Below are positions 15,649 through 24,159 of a stretch of 30,429 nt of DNA, piece by piece. The first letter of the stretch is position 1. Every line of letters begins with the position of its first letter. Made by a program: the position numbers and the translations under genes. Source of the stretch: JAGNRR01 sp964612525. GTDB taxonomy: Bacteria; Bacteroidota; Bacteroidia; Chitinophagales; Chitinophagaceae. Location of the stretch: the NCBI GenBank assembly GCA_964612525.1, contig CAZTCQ010000022.1, positions 1 through 30,429 on the forward strand, read 5' to 3'. Below the pieces are notes generated by a model. That model was not told where the DNA came from, made no database searches, and saw only the letters and a program-made list of their open reading frames with translations.

Positions 15649-16326
15649 ATGAAAAATATCCTTGGCTTAGTTTTATCTCTTATTTTATTAGGAAGTTGCG
15701 CTAAAAATGAAATCGAAGAGTCATCCTCAAGATTTATGATGGTTCATGCTTCGCCCAATACGCCCGATATGGAATTTTTCATTGATGATAAGCCTATTTT
15801 ATTACAACCACTTGCCTTCAGAAACAATACGGCGTACAGAGACATTCTTAGCGGTGACCGGAATTTGAAAGTGGTAGTTTCGGGTAATATGATCGTTGAT
15901 TCTATTTTAAGTTTTGAGCCAGGCGAAGTTCGTTCTTTATTTTTTTATGACAAGCCTTTGAATTTAAAAATGAAAATAGAACCTGACTCCTTGAAAAGCG
16001 CACCGCCTAGCGAATGTAGAATTCGTTTCTATCAAATGGTGCCAGATGCCTCAAAACTTGATATTGTAAATACGCTTACAAACAGTATTCTGTTTTCGGG
16101 CGTAGACTTGGGCAAAGGAACAGATTGGATCACTGTTCGCGAAGGACTTTATAATTTTGAATTAAGAAATAGTTTAAATCAAAATCCTATCTACTCAGAT
16201 TGGCGCCCCGATACCTTAGAGGCGGGTAAAAACTATACCATCATGTCAACAGGATTCTCTAGTACTTTTACGAATGATACTATTGGCGTTTGGCCGCTAT
16301 GCCACGAAAACTTTTTCACGGACTAG
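15649..16326 (+). CDS. DUF4397-like lipoprotein
   Basis: A 225-residue predicted lipoprotein with signal MKNILGLVLSLILLGSC and lipidation at Cys17. The mature region opens RFMMVHASPNTPDMEFFID, the typical start of a DUF4397 immunoglobulin-like domain, and a second copy of the pattern follows at IRFYQMVPDASKLDIVN. Tandem DUF4397 units of this kind are common in envelope lipoproteins of Bacteroidota; no activity is known. TAACTTTA at 15634-15641 is a near match to the -7 box, so it may have an extra promoter besides read-through from the rhomboid gene. Confidence 0.8.
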   Translation: MKNILGLVLSLILLGSCAKNEIEESSSRFMMVHASPNTPDMEFFIDDKPILLQPLAFRNNTAYRDILSGDRNLKVVVSGNMIVDSILSFEPGEVRSLFFYDKPLNLKMKIEPDSLKSAPPSECRIRFYQMVPDASKLDIVNTLTNSILFSGVDLGKGTDWITVREGLYNFELRNSLNQNPIYSDWRPDTLEAGKNYTIMSTGFSSTFTNDTIGVWPLCHENFFTD

Positions 16327-16380
16327 CTTAATCAACTAGGCTAAAAGCAAAAGTCTAGACTACTTATAAATTTCCAACTG

Positions 16381-17397
16381 TTATACAGAATAACTCAAAT
16401 TCCTTTGGACTTCCTCTGGCAATTTGGGTAGTTGGTTTCGCTGCAATAAAAATGAAGTAAGGTCAGCAAACTCTTTATAGATATAGTGATTTTGAGCAGC
16501 CTTTTGTAGATATTTCGCTCCTGTGCTTCCGCCCGTACCCACACGCTTTCCTATCATACGCTTTACCATATTCATATGACGATAACGCCATTGCGCCAAC
16601 AAATCGTCAATATCTAAAAGGCAATTAATTAATTGATACGGATCGCTTAACAAGGGAAAATCACGGTATAACATAATAAATAATGCTGAACGCGCAGCGT
16701 CTTTTCCTAGTCGCAAGCCTTCTGGATAAATCCCCTCATCCAAAAACATAGATTCGAAATACTTCACATTGTCCTTCTCTCCTTCCTGCAAACTTTCGGC
16801 ATAGGCATCTCGATACTCTTTCCAAAAACCGTCTTGCGTTTCATATCCATTCTTTGCAAACGGCATACGTGCCAACCATTTTTCAATTAAAACAAAAAGA
16901 GAGTCTTCTTTCTCATAATCTTTCACCAATTTTCGATCCTCATCTCTCAATTGAGATAAATAATACTCCTGTCCGAAGCGTTGGTCGTATGGCAAGCCCA
17001 ACATGGCCTCTGCTATTTTAAATTGAATGCTTTGAAAACCGGAAGCAGGTCGTAAAAAGTCTCGGAAATCTAAAAAATCCAAGGGCGTCATAGTTTCCAT
17101 AATCGTCATTTGATCTACGAGCACTTTTAAAATTTCAGAAACGCGACGAAGACGATGCACCGCATTGAATATGTCCGCTGAATTTTCTTCCACACTTTCT
17201 TTCTGAAATATTTCACGCACTAGATTGATTTCATGAAACATTTGCTTGAACCAAAGCTCATACGTTTGATGGATAATAATAAACAGCATTTCATCATCAG
17301 CCCGCACACCTGCCTTGGCACTTTCGGGCTCTTGGGCATTCAAAATTTTATCTAACTGCAAATAATCACTGTAGTAAACTGGCTTTGGGTTGCTCAT
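16381..17397 (-). CDS. kynA: Tryptophan 2,3-dioxygenase
   Basis: A heme enzyme that opens the indole ring of L-tryptophan to give N-formylkynurenine, the first step of the kynurenine pathway. At 338 residues it is typical. Visible family motifs are FIIIHQTYELWFKQM (residues 39-53, with the active-site His43), RPASGFQS (Arg116, substrate carboxylate), WRYRHMNMVKRMIG (His274, axial heme ligand) and GTGGSTGAKYL. All key residues are present. No other kynurenine or NAD-synthesis genes are adjacent. It starts at ATG 17397, 54 bases downstream of the thioredoxin stop on the same strand, so read-through from the sulfide module is possible. Confidence 0.95.
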   Translation of the reverse strand: MSNPKPVYYSDYLQLDKILNAQEPESAKAGVRADDEMLFIIIHQTYELWFKQMFHEINLVREIFQKESVEENSADIFNAVHRLRRVSEILKVLVDQMTIMETMTPLDFLDFRDFLRPASGFQSIQFKIAEAMLGLPYDQRFGQEYYLSQLRDEDRKLVKDYEKEDSLFVLIEKWLARMPFAKNGYETQDGFWKEYRDAYAESLQEGEKDNVKYFESMFLDEGIYPEGLRLGKDAARSALFIMLYRDFPLLSDPYQLINCLLDIDDLLAQWRYRHMNMVKRMIGKRVGTGGSTGAKYLQKAAQNHYIYKEFADLTSFLLQRNQLPKLPEEVQRNLSYSV

Positions 17398-17451
17398 AAT
17401 CAGCGGTGAAAATACAACCCAGAACGACTATAAAAAAGCTTGCTAAAACAA

Positions 17452-17754
17452 TTAGTTCAACTCGGTCAATTTCTTCACAATTTCGTGGGCAGGACGCACA
17501 CCTGACTGACGCCAAACAATTTCGCCGTTTTTAAATATCATTAAAGTTGGTACACTTTGCACTTGATAACGCCCAGCCAGCGCCTGATTTTTATCAATGT
17601 CTATTTTAACTACTTTAACCTGATCACCCATTTTTGATTTTACATCCTTTAAAACAGGCGGCATCATTTTACAAGGTCCGCACCACTCTGCGAAAAAATC
17701 AATAAGTACTGGTTGATCGCCTGCTATTAGTTCTGAAAATGCTGTTTTTGCCAT
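17452..17754 (-). CDS. Thioredoxin
   Basis: A 100-residue single-domain thioredoxin with the WCGPC active site (Cys25 and Cys28) in FFAEWCGPCKMM, and the cis-proline region VQSVPTLMIFKNG. There is no signal peptide, so it is cytoplasmic. The ATG at 17754 is chosen over an in-frame TTG at 17784, because the ATG falls 2 bases after the rhodanese stop, the same spacing seen between the first two genes of this operon. In context it probably recycles persulfide or thiosulfate intermediates made by the neighbouring sulfurtransferases, rather than acting as the general housekeeping thioredoxin. Confidence 0.93.
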   Translation of the reverse strand: MAKTAFSELIAGDQPVLIDFFAEWCGPCKMMPPVLKDVKSKMGDQVKVVKIDIDKNQALAGRYQVQSVPTLMIFKNGEIVWRQSGVRPAHEIVKKLTELN

Positions 17755-17756
17755 AA

Positions 17757-18068
17757 TTATATTTTTGATTGAAGGCTTTTCCAACCTCCTCCATTATAGA
17801 CGTTCTCGTAGCCATTTCTTTTCATTAATGATTTAGCTGAGGCGGAGCGCATACCTGATGCACAGACTGTTATGTACGTTTTGTTTTTATCCGGCACAGC
17901 CATTAGCCTGTGCGGCAAATCCGGGAGTGGTAAATTTTTAGATGGGCGAATGTGCCCACTATCAAATTCTTGGGGAGAACGAACGTCTATTATAACAGCT
18001 CCTTCTTTTATGAGTTGTTTGTAGTCAACTGATTTTATTTTAAATAGTTTTTTTAATGCATTAATCAT
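17757..18068 (-). CDS. Single-domain rhodanese (sulfurtransferase)
   Basis: A 103-residue rhodanese-fold protein. The active-site loop is CASGMRS, with catalytic Cys69, preceded by the conserved VIIDVRSPQEFDSGHI. It should carry a cysteine persulfide and move sulfane sulfur between thiosulfate, glutathione-like thiols and proteins. The N-terminal segment MINALKKLFK is short and amphipathic, not a clear export signal. It lies 2 bases after the stop of the CstB-like gene and 2 bases before thioredoxin, so the three are almost surely co-transcribed and coupled. Confidence 0.92.
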   Translation of the reverse strand: MINALKKLFKIKSVDYKQLIKEGAVIIDVRSPQEFDSGHIRPSKNLPLPDLPHRLMAVPDKNKTYITVCASGMRSASAKSLMKRNGYENVYNGGGWKSLQSKI

Positions 18069-18070
18069 TT

Positions 18071-19471
18071 TTAAACTTTTTCTTTTTTAGTAAATGGCAA
18101 ATCTAATTTTACGATTTGATCAAAACCTCCACGAACGTCCAACAAATTTTCGAATCCTCTAGCTTTTAAAATACTAGCGGCAATCATAGAACGATAGCCC
18201 CCTTTGCAATGCAAAACTATTTTTTTATCCTTAGGAAATTCCGCCAAACGTTCGCTAAGAGCTCCCAACGGAATATTTTGCGCGTTTACAATATGGCCAC
18301 TCGCAAATTCCGTTTCTTTTCGGACGTCAACAATTTGTGCCCCTTCTTTATTAAAATTAGCCTGTAAATCTTCAGGCGTATAGCGCTCAATGTGATCAAT
18401 TTCTTTTGCCGATGCTTTCCATGCTGAAAATCCTCCTGCCAAATGACCCATAACATAATCAAAACCAACACGAGCTAATCGAGTAATCGTCTCTTCTTCT
18501 TTTCCCTCATCGGTAATCAATAATATATTTTGTTTCACACTTGGAATTAAAGCCCCCACCCAAGGGGCAAAGCCTCCATTCAAACCAATATTAATACTGT
18601 TTGGTATAAAGCCTTTTGCAAAATCTTCGGGATCTCTAGTGTCCAAAAGCAGGGCGTCCGTTTCCGTAGCCGCCGCCTCAAATTCATCAACCGAAAAACC
18701 TTTCAGACTACGTTGCATAACCTCCGAGATGGAGTCATACCCCTCCTTATTCAAAGCTACATTTACTGGAAAATAGGCCGGAGGAGGTTGCAGGCCGTCT
18801 GTCACTTCATGAATAAATTCTTCTTGAGTCATATCTGCACGTAGAGCGTAATTACTTTTTTTCTGATCACCAATGGTACTCACCGTTTCCGAACTCATAT
18901 TCTTACCGCAGGCACTACCGGCACCATGGGCTGGATATACGATCGTGCTATCATTCAATGTCATGATATGTTCGCGAAGTGAATCAAATAACTTACCCGC
19001 AAGCTCTTCTTGCGTCATACTCGCAGCTTTTTGAGCCAAGTCTGGTCTACCCACGTCACCAATAAATAAAGTGTCGCCCGTGAAAACACTGTGCTCTTTC
19101 CCATTTTCATCTAAAAGTAAATAGCAACTGCTTTCTAAGGTATGTCCGGGTGTGTGCAAAAGCTTAAATTGAACTTCTCCCAAAATGAAACTTTCACCAT
19201 GCTCTGCGATATGCACGTCAAATTTTGTTTCCGCACTGGGACCATAGACTATTTTAGCTCCTGTCGCTTTGGCCAAATCAATATGACCGCTCACGAAATC
19301 AGCATGAAAATGTGTTTCAAAAATATATTTAATTTTTACTCCATCTCGCTCGGCCCGATCTAAATAAGGTTGAATTTCTCGCAACGGATCTATAATTGCA
19401 GCCTCTCCATCACTTGTAATGTAGTAGGCCCCTTGGGCTAAACAACCAGTATATATTTGTTCAATGTGCAT
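18071..19471 (-). CDS. CstB-like persulfide dioxygenase fused to two rhodanese domains
   Basis: A 466-residue fusion. Residues 1-230 form a metallo-beta-lactamase-fold persulfide dioxygenase: iron-ligand motifs are THFHADF (His54, His56, Asp58), HTPGHT (His110), TGDTLFIGDVGRPDL (Asp133) and the His182 region. The first rhodanese domain (about 258-355) lacks a catalytic cysteine: Asp321 stands in the LLITDEGKEEE loop. The second (about 365-465) is intact with Cys422 in HCKGGYRS. Dioxygenase, inactive rhodanese, active rhodanese is the layout known for CstB, which turns persulfide into thiosulfate. It heads a three-gene module with rhodanese and thioredoxin. Its physiological substrate here is inferred. 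Confidence 0.93.
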   Translation of the reverse strand: MHIEQIYTGCLAQGAYYITSDGEAAIIDPLREIQPYLDRAERDGVKIKYIFETHFHADFVSGHIDLAKATGAKIVYGPSAETKFDVHIAEHGESFILGEVQFKLLHTPGHTLESSCYLLLDENGKEHSVFTGDTLFIGDVGRPDLAQKAASMTQEELAGKLFDSLREHIMTLNDSTIVYPAHGAGSACGKNMSSETVSTIGDQKKSNYALRADMTQEEFIHEVTDGLQPPPAYFPVNVALNKEGYDSISEVMQRSLKGFSVDEFEAAATETDALLLDTRDPEDFAKGFIPNSINIGLNGGFAPWVGALIPSVKQNILLITDEGKEEETITRLARVGFDYVMGHLAGGFSAWKASAKEIDHIERYTPEDLQANFNKEGAQIVDVRKETEFASGHIVNAQNIPLGALSERLAEFPKDKKIVLHCKGGYRSMIAASILKARGFENLLDVRGGFDQIVKLDLPFTKKEKV

Positions 19472-19490
19472 CTTGTACTAATTTAGAATA

Positions 19491-19519
19491 CAAAGATGAG
19501 AAAAATCTCTTAGATACAA
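19491..19519 (-). promoter_or_regulatory. Promoter of the CstB-like operon with overlapping small dyad
   Basis: On the minus strand, CATCTTTG (19491-19498) is one base off the TAnnTTTG box, with TTG (19517-19519) 18 bases upstream, the standard spacing. A short dyad GAGA-aaaa-TCTC (19498-19509) sits between them. It could be an operator, but 4-bp arms are weak evidence. Confidence 0.5.
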
Positions 19520-19577
19520 TGTGCCTTTTGTTACAAAGTATCGTTAAGCATATTATGATTTACCTTCGCTCTTATTC

Positions 19578-19886
19578 ATGCTTAAAGAATTATTAAAAAC
19601 TAGAATTGGTCAATTACGAATTATTGCATTTTTTGAAGGCATTTCTTTACTAATGTTATTCTTTATTACCATGCCTTTAAAATATTTTTTTGACCAACCG
19701 GCACTTACCACTCCTGTGGGCTATGCCCATGGTTTTTTATTTATATTGTATATTATTTATACTTACCTTGTAAGCCGTCAGTACAAGTGGAATCATTTCA
19801 AAACAACGTGGAAAGTAGTTTTAGCGAGCTTTATTCCTTTTGGCACTTTCTATATTGATAAGAAAATTTTGAGTCAGTACGAATAG
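19578..19886 (+). CDS. DUF3817 family membrane protein
   Basis: A 102-residue integral membrane protein with about three hydrophobic segments. LRIIAFFEGISLLMLFFITM followed by PLKYFF is the characteristic start of the DUF3817 family, and GYAHGFLFILYIIYTYLV matches its second conserved helix. The family has no known biochemical function. In some bacteria it is linked to YdzA-like proteins or fused to transporters, but nothing here fixes a role. It is divergent from the sulfide module (106 bases between the starts) and ends before a 110-base stretch leading to the Omp28-like gene. Confidence 0.85.
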   Translation: MLKELLKTRIGQLRIIAFFEGISLLMLFFITMPLKYFFDQPALTTPVGYAHGFLFILYIIYTYLVSRQYKWNHFKTTWKVVLASFIPFGTFYIDKKILSQYE

Positions 19887-19996
19887 CATTACTTTATCAA
19901 CGCTTCTTAGTTCTGAAATTATGCTAAGTAATCTAAGTTGTTAAATAATTAGGGATCTGAAAAATCTGTCGTAATTTAGGGTCAAAATTTTATACC

Positions 19997-21127
19997 ATGA
20001 AACAAAAATTACTTTCGCTACTTGCCTTTATGGCACTAACTCTAGGAACTCAGGCACAACAGTTTGTGTATGAAACGCCAGGAACAAAACATGCTCTAAT
20101 TGAGGAATTCACAGGAGTGAACTGCGGAAACTGTCCGGCCGGTCATACAATTGTAGCCAATATTTTGGTGGATAACCCTGGCAAGGCGCACGTTATCGCC
20201 TATTCGCCTACTAATTCAAACTTCACAAATCCTACTTCTGGTGCAACTGATTTCAGACGTTCCTTTGCTGATGCGTTTTATACTTCTTCTTACTGCTCAC
20301 CGGGTGATGGTAGTAGATATATGCCGTCCGCTTTTATAAATCGTACTATTGGTGCTGATGGAAATATTTTACAAGGTCGAACTGTATGGGAATCAATGGT
20401 AAATACAGCACTTGCTGAAACGGCTGATCTAAACGTAGCCGTTAAATCAAACTATGATGCTACGGCTCAAACCTTGACGATTGATGTCGAAACATTTAAT
20501 CTCTCTGCTATCTCTAATCCTTATTCTGTATATGTTCTTCTTACCGAAGATGATTTGACTTCAGACCGCCAATCAGGAAGTAGTGCCACGGCAAGCAACC
20601 CCTATGTCTATAAGCATACTTTCAGAGAAAATATTAGTACAGGACAATGGGGCGATGTCTTGACCTCGGCTGCATCTGCCGCAAGTGATTTGAATTCAAA
20701 ACAGTATGTTTATAATCTTACAAGCGCGCAAGATCCAATAGATGTATCTAAAGCTCACATTGTTGCCTTTATTGTAGATGCTAACACTTCCACTTTTGAT
20801 GTACTGAACTCTATCAGTACTGAGGCAGATGGTGGGTTTGCCTCAACAGGCGGGGCTCCAACAGCTACAATAGATTTAGCTCTGCAGAATGAAATTTCTA
20901 TTTACCCTAACCCTAGTACGGGTGATGTGTTTATTGACTTAGCAAATGTAAACGATGCCATTTCTATAAAAGTTACTGACTTACTTGGTAAAACGGTTCA
21001 TACACAAGAAGCTAAGGCTAATTCAGAAGTTAAATTGAATAAAAATATTTTTCCTGCCAAAGGGATATATTCCGTCCAATTAAGCAATGCTGGCTCGGCA
21101 GTAACGCAGAAGTTGGTAATCAAATAA
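19997..21127 (+). CDS. Omp28-like protein with T9SS sorting domain
   Basis: A secreted protein of 376 residues. The signal peptide ends near TQA/QQ (residue 20). The region beginning HALIEEFTGVNCGNCPAGH carries a thioredoxin-like CxxC (Cys43, Cys46), as in Omp28-related proteins. A middle beta-rich domain follows. The last 75 residues form a type A T9SS sorting domain: ISIYPNPSTGDVFIDL, then IKVTDLLGKTV, and the ending GIYSVQLSNAG...TQKLVIK. It should be exported and then surface-attached or released through the Por machinery. The CxxC may be structural or redox-active; this cannot be told from sequence. Confidence 0.92.
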   Translation: MKQKLLSLLAFMALTLGTQAQQFVYETPGTKHALIEEFTGVNCGNCPAGHTIVANILVDNPGKAHVIAYSPTNSNFTNPTSGATDFRRSFADAFYTSSYCSPGDGSRYMPSAFINRTIGADGNILQGRTVWESMVNTALAETADLNVAVKSNYDATAQTLTIDVETFNLSAISNPYSVYVLLTEDDLTSDRQSGSSATASNPYVYKHTFRENISTGQWGDVLTSAASAASDLNSKQYVYNLTSAQDPIDVSKAHIVAFIVDANTSTFDVLNSISTEADGGFASTGGAPTATIDLALQNEISIYPNPSTGDVFIDLANVNDAISIKVTDLLGKTVHTQEAKANSEVKLNKNIFPAKGIYSVQLSNAGSAVTQKLVIK

Positions 21128-21148
21128 TACCATAAATACTTTTTTTAC

Positions 21149-21181
21149 AAACGTTCCGAATTTTGTTCGGAACGTTTTTTT
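21149..21181 (+). terminator. Intrinsic terminator after the Omp28-like gene
   Basis: A perfect 12-bp stem AAACGTTCCGAA/TTCGGAACGTTT with a 5-base loop, then a run of seven T. The stem starts 21 bases after the stop codon. Confidence 0.95.
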
Positions 21182-21191
21182 GTATCTTGAC

Positions 21192-21207
21192 TTTAGTAGT
21201 TACTAAA
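21192..21207. repeat. TTTAGTA/TACTAAA dyad
   Basis: A perfect 7-2-7 inverted repeat between the Omp28 terminator and the end of the minus-strand gene at 21217. It may add to termination from the minus side, but no T-run is present. Confidence 0.3.
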
Positions 21208-21216
21208 AGGTGCAGC

Positions 21217-21540
21217 TCACTCCCCTCTTTCGTAAGCCATAAAATCGTCGTACACTACGGGATTTACCTTTTCACACTCAACATATAAATGCAAGTAGTG
21301 CGTTTGTTCTTCTTCATTGGCCCACTCTTGCTCAACGTTATAAGGTGAGATAGAAACAATTTCTCTAGGCTCAATACTTCTCAGTTTCATATCTTCTTCA
21401 AGATGCTGGACTGCGTCTCTAACATCAAAAGCACGAACAAAAACATAAACAGCTCCCCCTGTAAATTTCTCAAATTCATCGGCTTCTTTTTTATAGAGGT
21501 AATCTACATCACAGATATATACTCGTTTATTTTCTTCCAT
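21217..21540 (-). CDS. Small cytoplasmic protein, unknown
   Basis: A 107-residue acidic soluble protein that I do not recognise. It opens MEENKRVYICDVDYLYKKEA and contains VYVFVRAFDVRDAVQHLEED, with alternating beta and alpha segments like a small alpha/beta domain. The C-terminal part HYLHLYVECEKVNPVVYDDF is aromatic-rich. There is no signal peptide or transmembrane helix. Coding is supported by the even composition and an ATG start; no rival frame is better. It is divergent from the symporter gene (92 bases between the starts) and shows no operon partner. Confidence 0.7.
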   Translation of the reverse strand: MEENKRVYICDVDYLYKKEADEFEKFTGGAVYVFVRAFDVRDAVQHLEEDMKLRSIEPREIVSISPYNVEQEWANEEEQTHYLHLYVECEKVNPVVYDDFMAYERGE

Positions 21541-21632
21541 ATCGTTCTTTTGGAGTGGATAAAGATAAAACCTAATGTGGATAGACTATCTACTTTAAAA
21601 AAAAATAGTGTTTATATTTAGACTTCGATATT

Positions 21633-23588
21633 ATGAAAAAAATAATTAGTCTTTTAGCATTGTTGCTCTCGATAACTCCTGCCTTTGCAACAGGTGTAGA
21701 TGAAAAAATAAATCAAATCTTTGGTGATTACACTGGATGGTTTGTAAAACTCATTTTTGCTACCATCCCTTTTGGAAGTGTTGAAGTTCCTTGGGTACTT
21801 ATCGTTTTAGTTTGTAGCGCTGTGTTTTTTACTATCTATTTTAAGTTTATCAATATCAGAGGTTTTATGACTTCTGTAAATATTGTGAGAGGTAAATACG
21901 ATGACTTGGAGAAAGGAGGCAAAGTAGAAGTGTCTAACAATGTATCCACGGATGCTGAGGGAGACAATCCTGATACGATTCGAGTGGAGAATCATGAAGG
22001 CGAAGTGTCGCATTTCCAAGCCTTAACCGCTGCCTTAAGTGCCACGGTAGGTCTCGGAAACATTGCCGGTGTGGCCGTGGCCATTTCCATTGGTGGACCA
22101 GGTGCTACATTTTGGATGATAGTAGCGGGTTTGATTGGTATGAGTTCAAAATTTGTAGAATGTACACTAGGTGTTAAATATCGTGAAATTGGCGATGATG
22201 GAACTGTTTACGGTGGCCCTATGTATTACCTATCCAAAGGATTAAAGGAATTTAAAGCCGGCACCTTAGGAAAAGTATTGGCCGTACTATTTGCCATAAT
22301 GTGCATTGGCGGAAGCTTCGGAGGCGGAAATATGTTTCAGTCTAATCAAGCATTTACAATGTTTGAATCTATTAATTTAAATGCGATTGAGAACAACGGA
22401 CCAATGATCAATAAGTATGCAAAAGTTCAATCCGACCTTATCAATGATGCCACCTTCAATACGGTAGGTACTACTTTTTCTACCCAAAAGAAAGATGACA
22501 ATGTGCTTTTCAGCAATGCAAACTATTCGTTTAGCGTAACCGCTAAAAAAGTGATTAAAGATTCCATTCTGGGTGGCTTGGCCACAACAGCGGCTTCAGT
22601 AACATTGCCAGCGGATTTTGTGAAGAGTAACATAGCCGTTACGGAAGGTCAAAACTTTTTAGTAAGTGCGGTAAATAATGACAAAACAGTAACCCTCACC
22701 TCTGCTAAGTCAGATCGAAAACATATCGTTTCAGCCGAAAATTTCAAAGCTGAATTTAAAGCAAATGGTCTCTTTGGCAAAGGCTGGATATTTGGTTTAG
22801 TAATGGCCATCCTAGTAGGAATCGTAATTATTGGAGGAATTAAATCCATCGCAAAGGTGACTGACAAAATTGTTCCCTTTATGGTGGGGATATACGTGCT
22901 AGCCGCTTTGGTTATCTTGGGCATGAACTTTAGCGCGATACCCGCTGCCTTTGGCTCCATTTTATCTGGCGCCTTTGCGAGTGAAGGAATTGTGGGTGGT
23001 GCTATTGGCGTTTTAATACAAGGGTTTCGAAGAGCGGCCTTTAGTAACGAAGCTGGTATTGGATCGGCTAGTATTGCTCACTCTGCGGTGAAAACGAAAT
23101 ATGCCGCGAGTGAAGGTTTGGTAGCTTTACTAGAACCTTTTATTGACACTGTGATAGTTTGCACCATGACTGCTTTGGTAATTATTATTACCAATAGCGA
23201 TGGCTCTATTATGTCTTACGGTCAAGAAGTCGGTGATGGTGTAACGGCTACCTCTGCGGCATTTGCGAGTGAAATCTCTTGGTTCCCATGGGTATTAGCA
23301 GCTGCAGTAATTTTGTTTGCTTTTTCTACCATGATTTCGTGGAGCTATTATGGCTATCAGGCGTGGACTTACTTATTTGGAAGATCAAAAATTGCCGAAT
23401 ACGTTTACAAAGGAATGTTCTGTCTATTTGTTATAGTAGGTGCAGCCGCCTCTCTGGGCGCAGTTATTGATTTCTCTGATGCGATGATTTTTGCCATGAT
23501 GGTGCCCAACATGGTCGGTTTATTTTTCTTAGCTCCTAGAGTGCGAGATGAACTTAAAAAATATATGGCCGTTATAAAACCAAAATAG
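21633..23588 (+). CDS. Sodium/alanine (AGCS) symporter family protein with large insertion
   Basis: A 651-residue transporter that takes up alanine or glycine with Na+. Family motifs are clear: HFQALTAALSATVGLGNIAGVAVAISIGGPGA (126-157), TVYGGPMYYL, GGGNMFQSNQA (230-240), GGIKSIAKVTDKIVPFM (401-417) and RRAAFSNEAGIGSASIAHSA. Family members are usually about 450-550 residues. The excess comes from a signal-like N-terminus (1-20), about 30 extra polar residues at 90-122, and about 130 residues at 247-383 between two membrane segments. The reading frame is intact through all of these. TATATTTA at 21613-21620 is a near -7 box. rimM starts 6 bases after its stop. Confidence 0.92.
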   Translation: MKKIISLLALLLSITPAFATGVDEKINQIFGDYTGWFVKLIFATIPFGSVEVPWVLIVLVCSAVFFTIYFKFINIRGFMTSVNIVRGKYDDLEKGGKVEVSNNVSTDAEGDNPDTIRVENHEGEVSHFQALTAALSATVGLGNIAGVAVAISIGGPGATFWMIVAGLIGMSSKFVECTLGVKYREIGDDGTVYGGPMYYLSKGLKEFKAGTLGKVLAVLFAIMCIGGSFGGGNMFQSNQAFTMFESINLNAIENNGPMINKYAKVQSDLINDATFNTVGTTFSTQKKDDNVLFSNANYSFSVTAKKVIKDSILGGLATTAASVTLPADFVKSNIAVTEGQNFLVSAVNNDKTVTLTSAKSDRKHIVSAENFKAEFKANGLFGKGWIFGLVMAILVGIVIIGGIKSIAKVTDKIVPFMVGIYVLAALVILGMNFSAIPAAFGSILSGAFASEGIVGGAIGVLIQGFRRAAFSNEAGIGSASIAHSAVKTKYAASEGLVALLEPFIDTVIVCTMTALVIIITNSDGSIMSYGQEVGDGVTATSAAFASEISWFPWVLAAAVILFAFSTMISWSYYGYQAWTYLFGRSKIAEYVYKGMFCLFVIVGAAASLGAVIDFSDAMIFAMMVPNMVGLFFLAPRVRDELKKYMAVIKPK

Positions 23589-23594
23589 GCTGAC

Positions 23595-24095
23595 ATGCAA
23601 TCAATAGGAAAAATTACGGGGGCGCATGGCGTCAAAGGTCAAGTAGTGTTTGAACATCAGCTAAGCGATTCGGTGAGTGTGAATTCATGGGACGCACTCT
23701 TAATCGAACTACTCCCGGACAGCCAAATTCCTTTTTTTATAGAAAACATAAAAAAACAATCTAACTCATCTTACTTAGTAAAGTTTGAAGAAATTCATTC
23801 TCCAGAAGATGCGAAAGAGATTTTACAAAAGAATGTTTATTTGTCTCCAAATGTTAGGGAGGAAGAAATAAAAATTACGGTAGAGGCAGATAGTTATATC
23901 GGGTATACCTTGTTTGATAATGAGAAAAAAGTTGGCATAATAGACAATATTCTTAACCCAAAAACGAATCCACTTTTTATCATTCATGAGAACTCAGAAA
24001 ATGAATTACTAATTCCCGCTAACGAGGAATTATTTGTAGAAATAAAAACTGCTGAAAAAATCGTCATAGCGGATTTGCCAGAAGGTCTTCTGTAA
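23595..24095 (+). CDS. rimM: Ribosome maturation factor RimM
   Basis: A 166-residue factor that binds the 30S head through protein S19 and aids 16S rRNA processing. The N-terminal barrel shows IGKITGAHGVKGQVVFEH, and the second barrel (PRC-like) includes YIGYTLFDNEKKVGIIDNIL and ends LLIPANEELFVEI...IADLPEGLL, which is the classic C-terminus. It starts at ATG 23595, 6 bases after the symporter stop, so expression may depend on the symporter transcript. rpsP, its usual upstream partner, is not here. trmD follows after 64 bases with its own promoter box. Confidence 0.93.
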   Translation: MQSIGKITGAHGVKGQVVFEHQLSDSVSVNSWDALLIELLPDSQIPFFIENIKKQSNSSYLVKFEEIHSPEDAKEILQKNVYLSPNVREEEIKITVEADSYIGYTLFDNEKKVGIIDNILNPKTNPLFIIHENSENELLIPANEELFVEIKTAEKIVIADLPEGLL

Positions 24096-24143
24096 GATTG
24101 GATAATCCGATTCTTCTCTTGACGTGAGGTAGGATATTTAATA

Positions 24144-24151
24144 TAAATTTG
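24144..24151 (+). promoter_or_regulatory. TAnnTTTG -7 box of trmD
   Basis: TAAATTTG ends 8 bases before the ATG at 24160. A TTG (24119-24121) lies 22 bases upstream, slightly longer than the usual spacing. Confidence 0.5.
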
Positions 24152-24159
24152 CTTGGAAT

